Shown piece by piece: positions 55,870-64,000 of a stretch of DNA of 64,000 nt (within the stretch, counting starts at the first letter, position 1; every line of letters starts with the position of its first letter). Source of the stretch: Paraburkholderia sprentiae WSM5005. GTDB lineage: Bacteria; Pseudomonadota; Gammaproteobacteria; Burkholderiales; Burkholderiaceae. Position numbers and translations under genes: made by a program. The notes below the pieces were generated by a model that worked only from the letters and a program-made list of their open reading frames with translations, was not told the origin of the DNA and made no database searches. The DNA is taken from assembly GCF_001865575.2 (NCBI RefSeq), contig NZ_CP017563.2:868001-932000 (forward strand), read 5' to 3'.

Positions 55870-56790
55870 ATGACTGGATATCAGGCTCGCTGGGACCATT
55901 CGCCCCTCGAAGCAGGCGCGCTCAAGACGTTCGCACGGACCATCCGAGCTATCGGGCAAGCGCCCACCGTTGCTCGGAACGATGTGACGGAAGCGGATGA
56001 AGCGAGCCAGGCGGCCTTCGCAGGCGAAAACAGTCACGCGGGCGCGCAGCATTCGTCTGGCACTGACCCGAGTCCGCATGCCGACCTTGAGCCTATGCAC
56101 GACCATTTACCGAGTCCACCTCTCGAAGCTGCGAGCGCGTCTAAAGACATTCACCCGGCGCCACCGTCGGGCGGGACTCCGCCCGCGCACCGGATCGAGC
56201 CCGTGCTCATGCAGCCCGATGACTTCAGCGACCTCATAGCGCTCGCCGAGGAGCACGACGAAGATCCGCTGCAGTTGCGTCGCGAACCGCACGCGCCGGA
56301 AGACGGCGCGCACGGCGGCATGGCAATGCTTCTGGCAGCCGGCATCGACGAAGCGGATCCGCTCGCCGCGCTCACGCTCGAATACCGTCACGCGCTACTG
56401 AGCCACAAGAACGGCAGTGCGCACCAGCCCAAGGCGACGGCCGAAGATCATGGCGAGCCGATCATCAGGGCGCCGCATGATCCGTTCGCCAGGCTTGTCG
56501 ATCCATTGCATAGCGAATCGTCGGTATTCGATCTGCTGACGAAGGGAAAGAACGTCGACACGCTGCTCGAGAGCCTTGACTCGTTCGGTGCGGAGCAGAT
56601 TTTCAGGGCGGACGAAACGCAGGAGATCCTCGCGCTGCTCGCGCCGCGTGGCCTTCCTAGGCACCGTGCAAAGACGACCGCGCAGCTCGCGCGCGAAGAA
56701 CATCACATGGTCAGCGTGGACAGCCACATCGCCATGCCTGAATCGATCGAATACGAAGAGCCTCAATTTTCAGATGAAGATATCCGCTGA
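55870..56790 (+). CDS. tagK: T6SS-associated protein TagK
   Basis: About 306 residues; the start at 55870 has no obvious Shine-Dalgarno, so the true start may be upstream. The N-terminal 140 residues are Pro/Ala/Asp-rich and poorly conserved. The TagK region is VFDLLTKGKNVDTLLESLDS and FGAEQIFRADETQEILALLA, near residues 215-260. TagK is found only in T6SS loci and is of unknown biochemical role. It overlaps the tagJ start by 17 bases. Confidence 0.72.
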   Translation: MTGYQARWDHSPLEAGALKTFARTIRAIGQAPTVARNDVTEADEASQAAFAGENSHAGAQHSSGTDPSPHADLEPMHDHLPSPPLEAASASKDIHPAPPSGGTPPAHRIEPVLMQPDDFSDLIALAEEHDEDPLQLRREPHAPEDGAHGGMAMLLAAGIDEADPLAALTLEYRHALLSHKNGSAHQPKATAEDHGEPIIRAPHDPFARLVDPLHSESSVFDLLTKGKNVDTLLESLDSFGAEQIFRADETQEILALLAPRGLPRHRAKTTAQLAREEHHMVSVDSHIAMPESIEYEEPQFSDEDIR

Positions 56791-57610
56791 TCTGCCCACG
56801 TCGGGCACGCCGACACTTCATAGCCTGCTCGATATGCAGACTTATGGCGACCTCAAGGCGCAAACCATCGACAACGTGCGCAAGCATCCGTCGAACGTGC
56901 GCGCACGCTGGCTGCTGTTCGAGCTGTTGTGCATCGACGGCGAATGGCAACGCGCGCTACAGCAATTGCAGACCTGGGCCACGCTCGAGTCAGAAGGCGT
57001 ATCGCGCGCGCAGATGTATCGCGGGCTGATTCGCGGCGAGATTTTCCGCGCCGAAGTGTTCGCGGGTCAGCGCACGCCGGGCGAGATCGATCCGCTGCCC
57101 GAGTGGGTGAAAACGCTGCTGCAAGCCAACGCCAAGCTCGGCGAAGGCAACCTCGCCGCGGCCGACGAACTGCGCGGCGCCGCGCTGAACGCCGCGCCGG
57201 CCACGCGCGGCGAAAGTGCGCAGATCGGCGAATTCGAATGGCTGACCGACAGCGATACCCGGCTGGGTCCCGTGTGTGAGCTGACCGTCGCGGGCGGTTA
57301 TCGCTGGGTGCCGTTCGACGCCATAAAATCACTGACGCTCGGTCCGGTCACTTCGCTGACCGACCTCGTGTGGCGCTCGGCCGTCGTGGGCCTCCGCGAC
57401 GCGACTGTCCTGCGCGGCTACCTGCCAGTGCGGTACCCCGGCTCGGAAAGCGGCCCCACTGCCACCAGGCTCGCGCGCGAAACGAGCTGGACAGACGTCG
57501 GAGAAACCGGCGTGATCGCGCTCGGCCAGAAAACCTGGAGTACCGACAAGGGCGACGTCGGCCTGCTCGACCTCGGCGAATGCCGGTTCAATCACGACGA
57601 GCGGGTATGA
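56774..57610 (+). CDS. tagJ: T6SS accessory protein TagJ (ImpE)
   Basis: 278 residues. The N-terminal helical repeat (VRARWLLFELLCIDGEWQRA and ALQQLQTWATLESEGVSR) and the C-terminal ImpE domain (FEWLTDSDTRLGPVCELTVA, VPFDAIKSLTLGPVTSLTDL) are typical of ImpE/SciE. In other systems TagJ binds the TssB sheath protein and ClpV, modulating sheath recycling, consistent with clpV being divergent here. The stop overlaps the tssE start by four bases. Confidence 0.88.
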   Translation: MKISADLPTSGTPTLHSLLDMQTYGDLKAQTIDNVRKHPSNVRARWLLFELLCIDGEWQRALQQLQTWATLESEGVSRAQMYRGLIRGEIFRAEVFAGQRTPGEIDPLPEWVKTLLQANAKLGEGNLAAADELRGAALNAAPATRGESAQIGEFEWLTDSDTRLGPVCELTVAGGYRWVPFDAIKSLTLGPVTSLTDLVWRSAVVGLRDATVLRGYLPVRYPGSESGPTATRLARETSWTDVGETGVIALGQKTWSTDKGDVGLLDLGECRFNHDERV

Positions 57611-58125
57611 ACACGTCCGACGTTCGACACCGGCAAGCCTACATGCCGTCGCTGATCGACCGCCTGCTCGATGATGCGCCCGCGCGGCGCAGCGAGCGGC
57701 CGGACGTCTATGCGCCCAACAGCGAAGGCATGCGCCGCATCGTCCAGCGTGACCTGAGCCTGCTGCTCAACACGACCAATCTCGACGACGAGATGGACAT
57801 GGCGCGCTACCCGCTGCTGGCCACCTCGGTTGTCAATTACGGCGTTCCCGCGTTGTCCGGCGGCTATCTCACCAGTCGCAACTGGGAAACCGTCGAGACG
57901 ATGGTCCGCACCGCAATCGTCCGCTTCGAGCCGCGTCTGATTCCTGAGTCGCTGCGCATCCGGCCGCTCGATAGCAAGGACCCGGTACGCTACAACCAGC
58001 TGATCTTCGAAATTCATGGCCTCATGCACTGGACGCCCTATCCGCTGGAATTTCGCATCCAGAGCGCATTCGACATCGAAATGAATCACGTCACGTTCGA
58101 CCCGAACGCGGGCGGGGGAAATTGA
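57607..58125 (+). CDS. tssE: T6SS baseplate subunit TssE
   Basis: 172 residues with the gp25-like fold. The start MNTSDVRHRQAYMPSLIDRL is followed by RRIVQRDLSLLLNTTNLDDE, the conserved TssE block. The middle GVPALSGGYLTSRNWETVET and end FEPRLIPESLRIRPLDSKDP and EIHGLMHWTPYPLEFRIQSA are also typical. TssE is a wedge protein of the baseplate, interacting with TssF and TssG encoded next. The ATG overlaps the tagJ stop. Confidence 0.93.
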   Translation: MNTSDVRHRQAYMPSLIDRLLDDAPARRSERPDVYAPNSEGMRRIVQRDLSLLLNTTNLDDEMDMARYPLLATSVVNYGVPALSGGYLTSRNWETVETMVRTAIVRFEPRLIPESLRIRPLDSKDPVRYNQLIFEIHGLMHWTPYPLEFRIQSAFDIEMNHVTFDPNAGGGN

Positions 58126-58126
58126 T

Positions 58127-60007
58127 ATGGATCCGCAATTTCTCGACTACTACAGCCGCGAACTGACATACATGCGGGAAATGGCCGGCGAGTTCGCCGC
58201 GCACCACCCGAAAATCGCGCGGCGCCTTGGCATGGAGGGCATCGATGTTGCCGACCCCTATGTGGAGCGGCTCATCGAGGCGTTCTGTTTCATGTCGGCG
58301 CGCACACAGATCAAACTCGACGCCGAGTTCCCGCGCTTTACGCAGCGCCTGCTCGAAGTGGTTTATCCGAACTACGTCGCGCCCACGCCATCCATGGCGG
58401 TCGCGCAGTTGCGTCCCAGCCTGCGTGAAGGCGATTTCACGAAAGGGCTGCAGGTGCCCCGGCATAGCATGCTGCGCTCGGCAATCCCGCCCGGCGAGCA
58501 AACCGCGTGCGAATTCCGCAGCAGCCAGGACGTCACGCTATGGCCGATCGAAATTGCGGAAGCTCGGCTCACCGCCGTGCCGCCGGATATCCCGGACACC
58601 GATCGCCATCTGCTGCCGCACATGCAATTGCGCGGCGCATTACGGTTGCGCCTGCGCACAACCGGCGAAGTGAAGTTCAACCAGATGACGAACCTCGACC
58701 GGCTGCCCATTTACATCGGCGGCGACGAACGTATCGCTTCGCATCTGTTCGAGCTGATCCACGCCGGTAGCGTCGCGGCCGTCGTGCGCGCGCACGGCGC
58801 GTCGAGAGACGACGGTAACGTGGTCGCGAAAACACCGGTCGAATTTGAAGGTCTGCAAGCGGACCAGGGCCTGCTGCCGCTTACGTGGAATACGTTTCAC
58901 GGCCACAATCTGCTGCAGGAATACTTCGCGTGCCGCCAGCGTTTCTATTTCTTCGCGCTGACGCAACTCGCGGCGGGTCTCGCGCGCGTAGACAGTCAGG
59001 AAGCCGAGATCGTTCTGCTGCTCGACCGTCTGCCGGAAGAGCTGGCCACGCACGTCGACGCATCGCGTTTCCTGCTGTTCTGTACGCCGGTCATCAACCT
59101 GTTTCGCAAGCGCACCGACCGCGTCGAAGTCAATCGCGCCCAAACCGACTTTCATCTGCTCGCCGACCGCACCCGGCCGCTCGACTATGAGATTTTTTCG
59201 GTATCGCGCGTATTCGGTCAGCGAGCGCAAACATCGCTCGACGTCGAATTCAATCCGCTCTATCAGACGCTGCATAGCGACGTGGGCAACCACGGCCGCT
59301 ATTTTTCGGTGCGCCGCGAGCAGCGCGCGCTGTCGGCCAATGCACGCAAGTACGGCACCCGTACGCCGTATATCGGCACCGAGGTGTACGTGTCGCTCGT
59401 CGATCAGGCGGAGGCGCCGTACGCTGACGACATCCGCTACCTATCGGTCGAAGCGTGGGTCACCAACCGTGACCTGCCGCGCCTGATCCCGCGCAACGGC
59501 AGAACGGATCTCACGATGTCCGACTCCGTGCCGATCGAGGGCGTGCGCCTCGTGCACGCCCCGAGCGCGCCGCGCCCGCCGTACGCGAGCGGCGAAACGG
59601 CGTGGCGTCTGATCCGGCAGCTGAGCTTCAACTACATGCCGCTCGCCGAACTCGATCACGGCGATGGCGGCCAGGCGCTGCGCAACATGCTCGGGCTGTT
59701 CATCGCCCCAGGCGAACGCGAACAGGCACGGCAGATCGAGGCGCTCGTCGGCGCACGCACTGAACCGGTGGTCCGGCGTCTGCCGGGCGACGGCCTGCTC
59801 GTCTATGGGCGTGGCGTGCGCTGCGAACTGACGGTCGATGACACCGGCTTCTCGGGCATCAGCCCGTATCTGTTTGGACTCGTGCTCGAGCATTACCTCG
59901 CGCGTCACGTCTCGATCAACATGTTCACCGAAACCGAACTCCGTTCCATGCAGCGTGGCCTGATCACTCAATGGCGGCCACGCATGGGCGGACGCGGAGC
60001 GGTATGA
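58127..60007 (+). CDS. tssF: T6SS baseplate subunit TssF
   Basis: 626 residues. It begins MDPQFLDYYSRELTYMREMA and continues with GEFAAHHPKIARRLGMEGID and DVADPYVERLIEAFCFMSAR, the TssF N-terminal signature. The length is normal for TssF. With TssE, TssG and TssK it forms the baseplate wedges. It lies one base after tssE and overlaps tssG by four bases. Confidence 0.96.
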   Translation: MDPQFLDYYSRELTYMREMAGEFAAHHPKIARRLGMEGIDVADPYVERLIEAFCFMSARTQIKLDAEFPRFTQRLLEVVYPNYVAPTPSMAVAQLRPSLREGDFTKGLQVPRHSMLRSAIPPGEQTACEFRSSQDVTLWPIEIAEARLTAVPPDIPDTDRHLLPHMQLRGALRLRLRTTGEVKFNQMTNLDRLPIYIGGDERIASHLFELIHAGSVAAVVRAHGASRDDGNVVAKTPVEFEGLQADQGLLPLTWNTFHGHNLLQEYFACRQRFYFFALTQLAAGLARVDSQEAEIVLLLDRLPEELATHVDASRFLLFCTPVINLFRKRTDRVEVNRAQTDFHLLADRTRPLDYEIFSVSRVFGQRAQTSLDVEFNPLYQTLHSDVGNHGRYFSVRREQRALSANARKYGTRTPYIGTEVYVSLVDQAEAPYADDIRYLSVEAWVTNRDLPRLIPRNGRTDLTMSDSVPIEGVRLVHAPSAPRPPYASGETAWRLIRQLSFNYMPLAELDHGDGGQALRNMLGLFIAPGEREQARQIEALVGARTEPVVRRLPGDGLLVYGRGVRCELTVDDTGFSGISPYLFGLVLEHYLARHVSINMFTETELRSMQRGLITQWRPRMGGRGAV

Positions 60008-61077
60008 GCATGGATGCGTCGCTTGCGAGCGCCGTCGCGCCAACGCGGTCATCGCTCGACCCGCAATCGCTCGACGCGTGGTTCGATCCCGACACGCCGT
60101 GGCAATCCGGCTTCCTGAGCCTGCTGCGCGCAATCGCCGCCCGCGACCCGCTGATGCCGTTGCCGGGCACCGCGAGCCTGCCGCAAGAAGAGCCGTTCCG
60201 GATCGGCCAGCAACCCACGCTGGCTTTCGCGCCGCGCGAAATTGCGTCGCTCGGCACGCGAGACGGCCGCCTCGACGTGCGTCTGTTCGGACTAGGCCTG
60301 TGGGGGCCGCAGGGGCCGCTGCCATTGCATATGACGGAGCTGGCTCACAGTCGTGTGGAAAGCCACCAGGATCATGCGCTCGTCGGGCTCGTCGATCTGT
60401 TCCATCACCGCGCGCTGTCGCAGTTTTATCGCGCATGGGCGTCCGGGCAAGCCACAGCGTCGCTCGACCGTGCCGGTGACGAAACGTTTTCGTTCTACGT
60501 CGCCAGCCTGATCGGCGTCGACCCGGCAGAGGCGAAGCAGTCCTGTCTGCCCACGCACTCGCGTTACAGCGCGGCGGCCCACCTCGTGCGCGAGGCGCGC
60601 AATCCGCACGGCATGGCGGCGACGCTCTCGCATTACTTCGGTGCTCCGGTATGCATCGAAGAATTCGTGCCGCACTGGATCCATCTGTCCGCGTCGGAAC
60701 ATACCAAGCTCGGGGTGCCAGGGCCCTCGGCGATCATCGGTGCGTGCGCGCAGCTCGGCGAGGCGATTCCCGACCGGCAGCACAAGTTCCGGGTCGTCGT
60801 GGGTCCACTCGAGCTCGATCAGTATCTGCGCCTCACGCCGGATGGCGAGGATCTGCCGACGTTCGTCGAGTGGGTGCGGGCCTTCGTCGGCCACGAATAT
60901 GCCTGGGAGGTCAAGCTGCTCGTCAAACCTCGCGCGGCGCCACCGGCCCGCATCGGCACGTCGCAAAGACTCGGCTACTCGACGTGGCTCGGTGATTCCC
61001 TCGACGACCTTCCGGTCGTCGGCATGGTATTCGAACCTGAACAGTGCAACGACCGACACCGGAGTTCCTTCGCATGA
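60004..61077 (+). CDS. tssG: T6SS baseplate subunit TssG
   Basis: 357 residues. TssG motifs include FRIGQQPTLAFAPREIASLG, RLDVRLFGLGLWGPQGPLPL and FYVASLIGVDPAEAKQSCLP, followed by LGVPGPSAIIGACAQLGEAI. The start overlaps the tssF stop and the end overlaps tssA, so translation is coupled through the cluster. Confidence 0.94.
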   Translation: MSMDASLASAVAPTRSSLDPQSLDAWFDPDTPWQSGFLSLLRAIAARDPLMPLPGTASLPQEEPFRIGQQPTLAFAPREIASLGTRDGRLDVRLFGLGLWGPQGPLPLHMTELAHSRVESHQDHALVGLVDLFHHRALSQFYRAWASGQATASLDRAGDETFSFYVASLIGVDPAEAKQSCLPTHSRYSAAAHLVREARNPHGMAATLSHYFGAPVCIEEFVPHWIHLSASEHTKLGVPGPSAIIGACAQLGEAIPDRQHKFRVVVGPLELDQYLRLTPDGEDLPTFVEWVRAFVGHEYAWEVKLLVKPRAAPPARIGTSQRLGYSTWLGDSLDDLPVVGMVFEPEQCNDRHRSSFA

Positions 61078-62156
61078 ACGCCAACACCTCCGCCGCCATG
61101 CTGCGCTACGCCGACCTGCTGGAACCGGTCTCGGCGGACGCGCCTTGCGGCCCCGACCTCGAATACGATCCGGCATTCGTGATGCTGCAGGCGGCCGCGG
61201 CCCCACGCGCCGAGGCGCAATACGGCGACTTCGTCGGCGTACCGCCAACGGCCAATTGGGCCGAGATCGAACGCGATTGCCGCGTGCTGCTGCTTCGCAC
61301 GAAAGACATCCGCCTCGCGGTGATCCTGCTGCGTTGTCGAACCCGGCTCGACGGCGCGGCCGGCCTGCGCGACGGCCTGGCTTTCCTGATGGCGATGCTC
61401 GAATGCCATGGCGAAGCGCTCCACCCGCTACCAGTGTTCGAGGGCGAACGCGACCCGGCAATGTTCGCGAACGCGATCGGCGGACTCGTCGAGCCGGACG
61501 GCACGCTGGCCGATGCACGCGACATCCCGATGCCGAGGGCGGCGGGGCTGCAACTGCATGTGCGCGATATCGAAAAATCGTTCGCGATACCGCGCCAGAA
61601 GGACGCGCTCGCCCCTGAGTCCGTCGTCCGGCTGCTCAAGGAAGGGTGGGGCCGGCGCGACGCGACGATTGCCGCATTGGTCGAAGCGCAGTGTCTGACT
61701 CAGCGCATTGCCGAATGGTGCGAAAAGACGCTCGGCGTCGATGCGCCCGATCTCGGCCCGTTGTCCCGAGCGCTGCAGCCATTCGCGCGGCAGCAAGTGG
61801 ACGGCGGCGGCGCGTGCACGCCGGCAGCCACCCGAGCCGTCAACGCGCAGGACAACAACAACACCGTACCAGGCTCGGCGTCGCTTGCCGTCGCTACGGC
61901 AACGCTACCGCCGGCCCAGGCGCCAGCCGACGTGCCGGCCGATGTGCCAGGAACCACCGCGCCGTCGCCAACGGATCGCTGGAGCGCGCTCGCAGCCATT
62001 CAGGAAACACGCATGTGGTTCGAGCAAAACGAACCGAGTAGCCCCGTCATAGTTTTGCTGCGCCAATCGGAAAGGATGGTGGGCAAACGGTTTTCAGAAC
62101 TCGCCCATATCATTCCGGCCGATTTACTCGCTAAATGGGACGACATCGACAGTTGA
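61074..62156 (+). CDS. tssA: T6SS cap/organising protein TssA (ImpA)
   Basis: 360 residues. N-terminal ImpA_N domain: LLEPVSADAPCGPDLEYDPA, then WAEIERDCRVLLLRTKDIRL and GLAFLMAMLECHGEALHPLP. A Pro/Ala/Thr-rich linker (PPAQAPADVPADVPGTTAPS) precedes a short C-terminal domain (TRMWFEQNEPSSPVIVLLRQ, SERMVGKRFSELAHIIPADL). The short C-terminal part fits the short class of TssA. It primes and caps the sheath. It is the last gene of this T6SS string. Confidence 0.9.
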   Translation: MNANTSAAMLRYADLLEPVSADAPCGPDLEYDPAFVMLQAAAAPRAEAQYGDFVGVPPTANWAEIERDCRVLLLRTKDIRLAVILLRCRTRLDGAAGLRDGLAFLMAMLECHGEALHPLPVFEGERDPAMFANAIGGLVEPDGTLADARDIPMPRAAGLQLHVRDIEKSFAIPRQKDALAPESVVRLLKEGWGRRDATIAALVEAQCLTQRIAEWCEKTLGVDAPDLGPLSRALQPFARQQVDGGGACTPAATRAVNAQDNNNTVPGSASLAVATATLPPAQAPADVPADVPGTTAPSPTDRWSALAAIQETRMWFEQNEPSSPVIVLLRQSERMVGKRFSELAHIIPADLLAKWDDIDS

Positions 62157-62228
62157 GGCAGCGTGCGCGCATGTGCCATTTGCTTCGCTGTCAGTCCATA
62201 CAGTCCGCCGATCAACCAACAATTACCA

Positions 62229-63239
62229 ATGAAAAGACTCGTTCAATTTTTTGTCCTGGTTTGCTTCGCGATACCCCATTTCGCCTTCGCCGCCTGCACC
62301 CAGTTGAAGCCTTCGCAGATTACCGAATTGCTGTCTCAAGGCTACATCGCGGCACGGCCATTAGCGGTCAACATACCGTTCCAGGAAAGCTCGGTATCGA
62401 TCGATCCGGGATTACCGGTCGGCACGGTGATCGCCACGGGCCTGTCGCCCGCGTACGCCACCTATGCGAACTTCGCAGACTGCACCAACGGCGGCACGGT
62501 AACGATCGGCTATTTCAACGCCACGCCGTCCGCCGTGCCGGGGGTCTATAACACCAACGTCCCTGGAATCGGTTTTCGCGTGACCTATCTTCGTGCGAGC
62601 GGTACGAATTCGCCACTTCCGTTTTCGCCGTCCTTTGCCGCGGGCGATATCGATCAGGTGATCTATGGTCGCTTCGGCATAGGCTCGCAATTCCAGGTCG
62701 AACTGGTCAAAACGGGTGACATCGCGAGCAACGTCAACGTGATGTTCAATACCCTGGGAACCGGCATTGCCAGTGGTGACGGCAGCCAGGTCGTGACCAT
62801 CACGGGCGGCGGCATCAACGTCAAGGTCCTTCCGAGCTGCTCGGTCAATTCGAGCACACTGAACATCGACTTCGGCACGTTCGGCCCGAGCGACGTGTCG
62901 ACCACAAACGGCCCGACCCAGCCAGTCGACTTTACGGTGCTCTGCACCGGTCCCACTCCACCGGCTTCGATCACTGCCGTGCTTTCCGGTACACCCGATA
63001 CCGACGACAGCAGCATGTTGAAGAACACCGGCGCGACGCACCTCGCGATTCGTTTGCGGGAAGTCTCGACCAACACGATTCTTAGGCCCAACGATCCGGC
63101 CAGTACCCTCGTCCACGCTCCGCGGGGCGCGATGCAATCGCCGTTCCAGCTCGAAGCGAAGGTGCTGCGCGTCGGGACTGCGACGCCGACGGCGGGCAAG
63201 ATCCAGGCGACCGCAACCATCACAATGACCATCCTGTGA
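62229..63239 (+). CDS. Fimbrial tip adhesin-like protein
   Basis: 336 residues with a signal peptide (RLVQFFVLVCFAIPHFAFAA). The N-terminal domain resembles a lectin-like adhesin domain (ESSVSIDPGLPVGTVIATGL, TPSAVPGVYNTNVPGIGFRV). The C-terminal pilin domain has SCSVNSSTLNIDFGTFGPSD and VDFTVLC with a Cys pair; the end GKIQATATITMTIL fits a donor-strand-accepting pilin. The usual chaperone, usher and major pilin genes are not in the window, so it may be an orphan. It lies 72 bases after tssA in the same direction without a clear Shine-Dalgarno. Confidence 0.8.
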   Translation: MKRLVQFFVLVCFAIPHFAFAACTQLKPSQITELLSQGYIAARPLAVNIPFQESSVSIDPGLPVGTVIATGLSPAYATYANFADCTNGGTVTIGYFNATPSAVPGVYNTNVPGIGFRVTYLRASGTNSPLPFSPSFAAGDIDQVIYGRFGIGSQFQVELVKTGDIASNVNVMFNTLGTGIASGDGSQVVTITGGGINVKVLPSCSVNSSTLNIDFGTFGPSDVSTTNGPTQPVDFTVLCTGPTPPASITAVLSGTPDTDDSSMLKNTGATHLAIRLREVSTNTILRPNDPASTLVHAPRGAMQSPFQLEAKVLRVGTATPTAGKIQATATITMTIL

Positions 63240-63279
63240 ACCGACTGTCCATTACGGACTTATTCCAGAAGCAACCCGT

Positions 63280-64000
63280 ATGATTGATGTATCCGTCACA
63301 CTACCGAATTCGATCTTCGTGCAGATCGCAAGTTATCGCGATCCGCAGTTGATTCCTACGTTGCTTGATTTCATCCATCAGGCAAGAAAGCCGGATTTGC
63401 TACGCATCGTCGTGTGTTGGCAGCATGCGCCGGACGAAACGATAGGCCAGTTCTGGCAACAGGGTTTTGGTAAATGGCGGACGGAACAGACCGGCAGCTG
63501 GACCATCCAGCACCTCAATTACGGTGGCGCGAAAATCGAGCTAATCGACGTGCCGCACATGATGTCGCAAGGTGCATGCTGGGCCCGCAACCTACTCCAG
63601 CAGCGCTACGGCGGGGAGCGTTATACGCTGCAGCTCGATTCGCATCACCGCTTCGTCGACGGCTGGGACACGCTCGTGATCGATATGCTGGAATCATTGC
63701 GCGACGAAAGTCCAAAACCGGTGCTGACCACCTATCTTCCGATGTTCGACCCGGAGAATCACGACGTTCGAAAAGGCGATGAGCCAAGATTGTTGGCTTA
63801 TTCGAGCTTCAGCAAAGACGGAGTGGTGGTGTTTCGCTCGAAGAAGCTCAGCGACTGGAGAATGCGCACGCGCCCTGTCCGTACGCGCTTCTTCAGCGCG
63901 CATTTTGCATTCGCCGACGGCCATTTTGCCGAAGCCGTCCAACACGATCCCCATTACTTCTTTCTCGGCGAGGAGATTTCGATCGCCGTGCGCGCGTTCA
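63280..64000 (+). CDS. Glycosyltransferase (GlcNAc-transferase-like), cut by window end
   Basis: The frame from ATG 63280 reads MIDVSVTLPNSIFVQIASYR, then DPQLIPTLLDFIHQARKPDL and VCWQHAPDETIGQFWQQGFG, matching the GlcNAc-type glycosyltransferase family (PF11397). Its DxD-like site is LDSHHRFVDGWD near residue 125. It is open to the window end at 64000 (about 240 residues seen). Such enzymes add GlcNAc to proteins or glycans. Its position 40 bases after the fimbrial gene and close to the T6SS string suggests modification of a surface component. Confidence 0.75.
   Translation, partial: MIDVSVTLPNSIFVQIASYRDPQLIPTLLDFIHQARKPDLLRIVVCWQHAPDETIGQFWQQGFGKWRTEQTGSWTIQHLNYGGAKIELIDVPHMMSQGACWARNLLQQRYGGERYTLQLDSHHRFVDGWDTLVIDMLESLRDESPKPVLTTYLPMFDPENHDVRKGDEPRLLAYSSFSKDGVVVFRSKKLSDWRMRTRPVRTRFFSAHFAFADGHFAEAVQHDPHYFFLGEEISIAVRAF

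Overview
The window is a GC-rich chromosomal stretch from a member of the Burkholderiaceae, most probably a Paraburkholderia-like, plant- or soil-associated beta-proteobacterium. The gene types point there: a benABCD benzoate cluster with a BenM-type LysR regulator, DUF4142, DUF2784 and DUF2905 proteins, a TagK/TagJ-bearing type VI secretion (T6SS) cluster, a GH28 polygalacturonase, a GH37 trehalase, and many SDR, AraC, LysR, TetR and LacI regulators. I saw no rRNA, tRNA, CRISPR array or intact insertion sequence. Assignments rest on reading translations and motifs; no database search was possible.

Layout. 0-3 kb: a short-chain dehydrogenase cut by the window edge, a decayed NAD(P)-binding oxidoreductase and a divergent TetR regulator. 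Two matching palindromes tie the regulator to its neighbours. 3-7 kb: a glycan-type patch (GNAT-like protein, family 2 glycosyltransferase, TupA-like ATP-grasp) and a secreted orphan in sequence that looks less GC-rich. 7.5-11.7 kb: DUF2905, a membrane-anchored protein with 15 near-identical WD40 repeats (apparently the rump of an nSTAND NTPase), a lysine-rich small protein, a decayed PHB-depolymerase fragment and a DUF4142 protein. 11.8-16.6 kb: benABCD and divergent benM, with exact BenM-type operators between them. 16.7-24.6 kb: a LacI-controlled sugar module (lacI, binding protein, two permeases, ATPase, YicI-like alpha-xylosidase). 24.7-28.2 kb: a scar region with truncated Rieske and YciI fragments, next to a lipase with a GHSLGGG motif and an exported ankyrin protein. 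That pair looks like an orphan T6SS effector-immunity module.

28-36 kb: CDF transporter, SRPBCC protein, haloacid dehalogenase, NudK, a DeoR regulator with phased operator repeats, an orphan cystine-type binding protein behind a long hairpin, and periplasmic trehalase. 36.7-43 kb: S10-type peptidase lipoprotein, EF-hand protein, and a VOC/AraC pair that seems to have been split by an amidohydrolase-MFS cassette carrying a 40-bp repeat at its borders. 43.4-52.3 kb: polygalacturonase lipoprotein, AI-2E family permease, a two-domain His-rich lipoprotein, a CREST-like membrane protein, a phospholipase D-like lipoprotein, a BamE-like lipoprotein and a PLDc_N/SHOCT protein. 52.9-62.2 kb: half of a T6SS locus, with clpV divergent from tightly overlapping tagK-tagJ-tssE-tssF-tssG-tssA. 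It is followed by a fimbrial tip-like protein and a GlcNAc-transferase-like gene that runs off the window.

Together the genes suggest a versatile saprophyte or plant associate that degrades aromatics, pectin, xyloglucan-derived sugars and trehalose and carries contact-dependent weapons. The most interesting unexplained items are the lipase/ankyrin module with its unknown small upstream genes, the amplified WD40 protein that lost its NTPase part, the His-rich duplicated lipoprotein, and several clean operator-like repeats.
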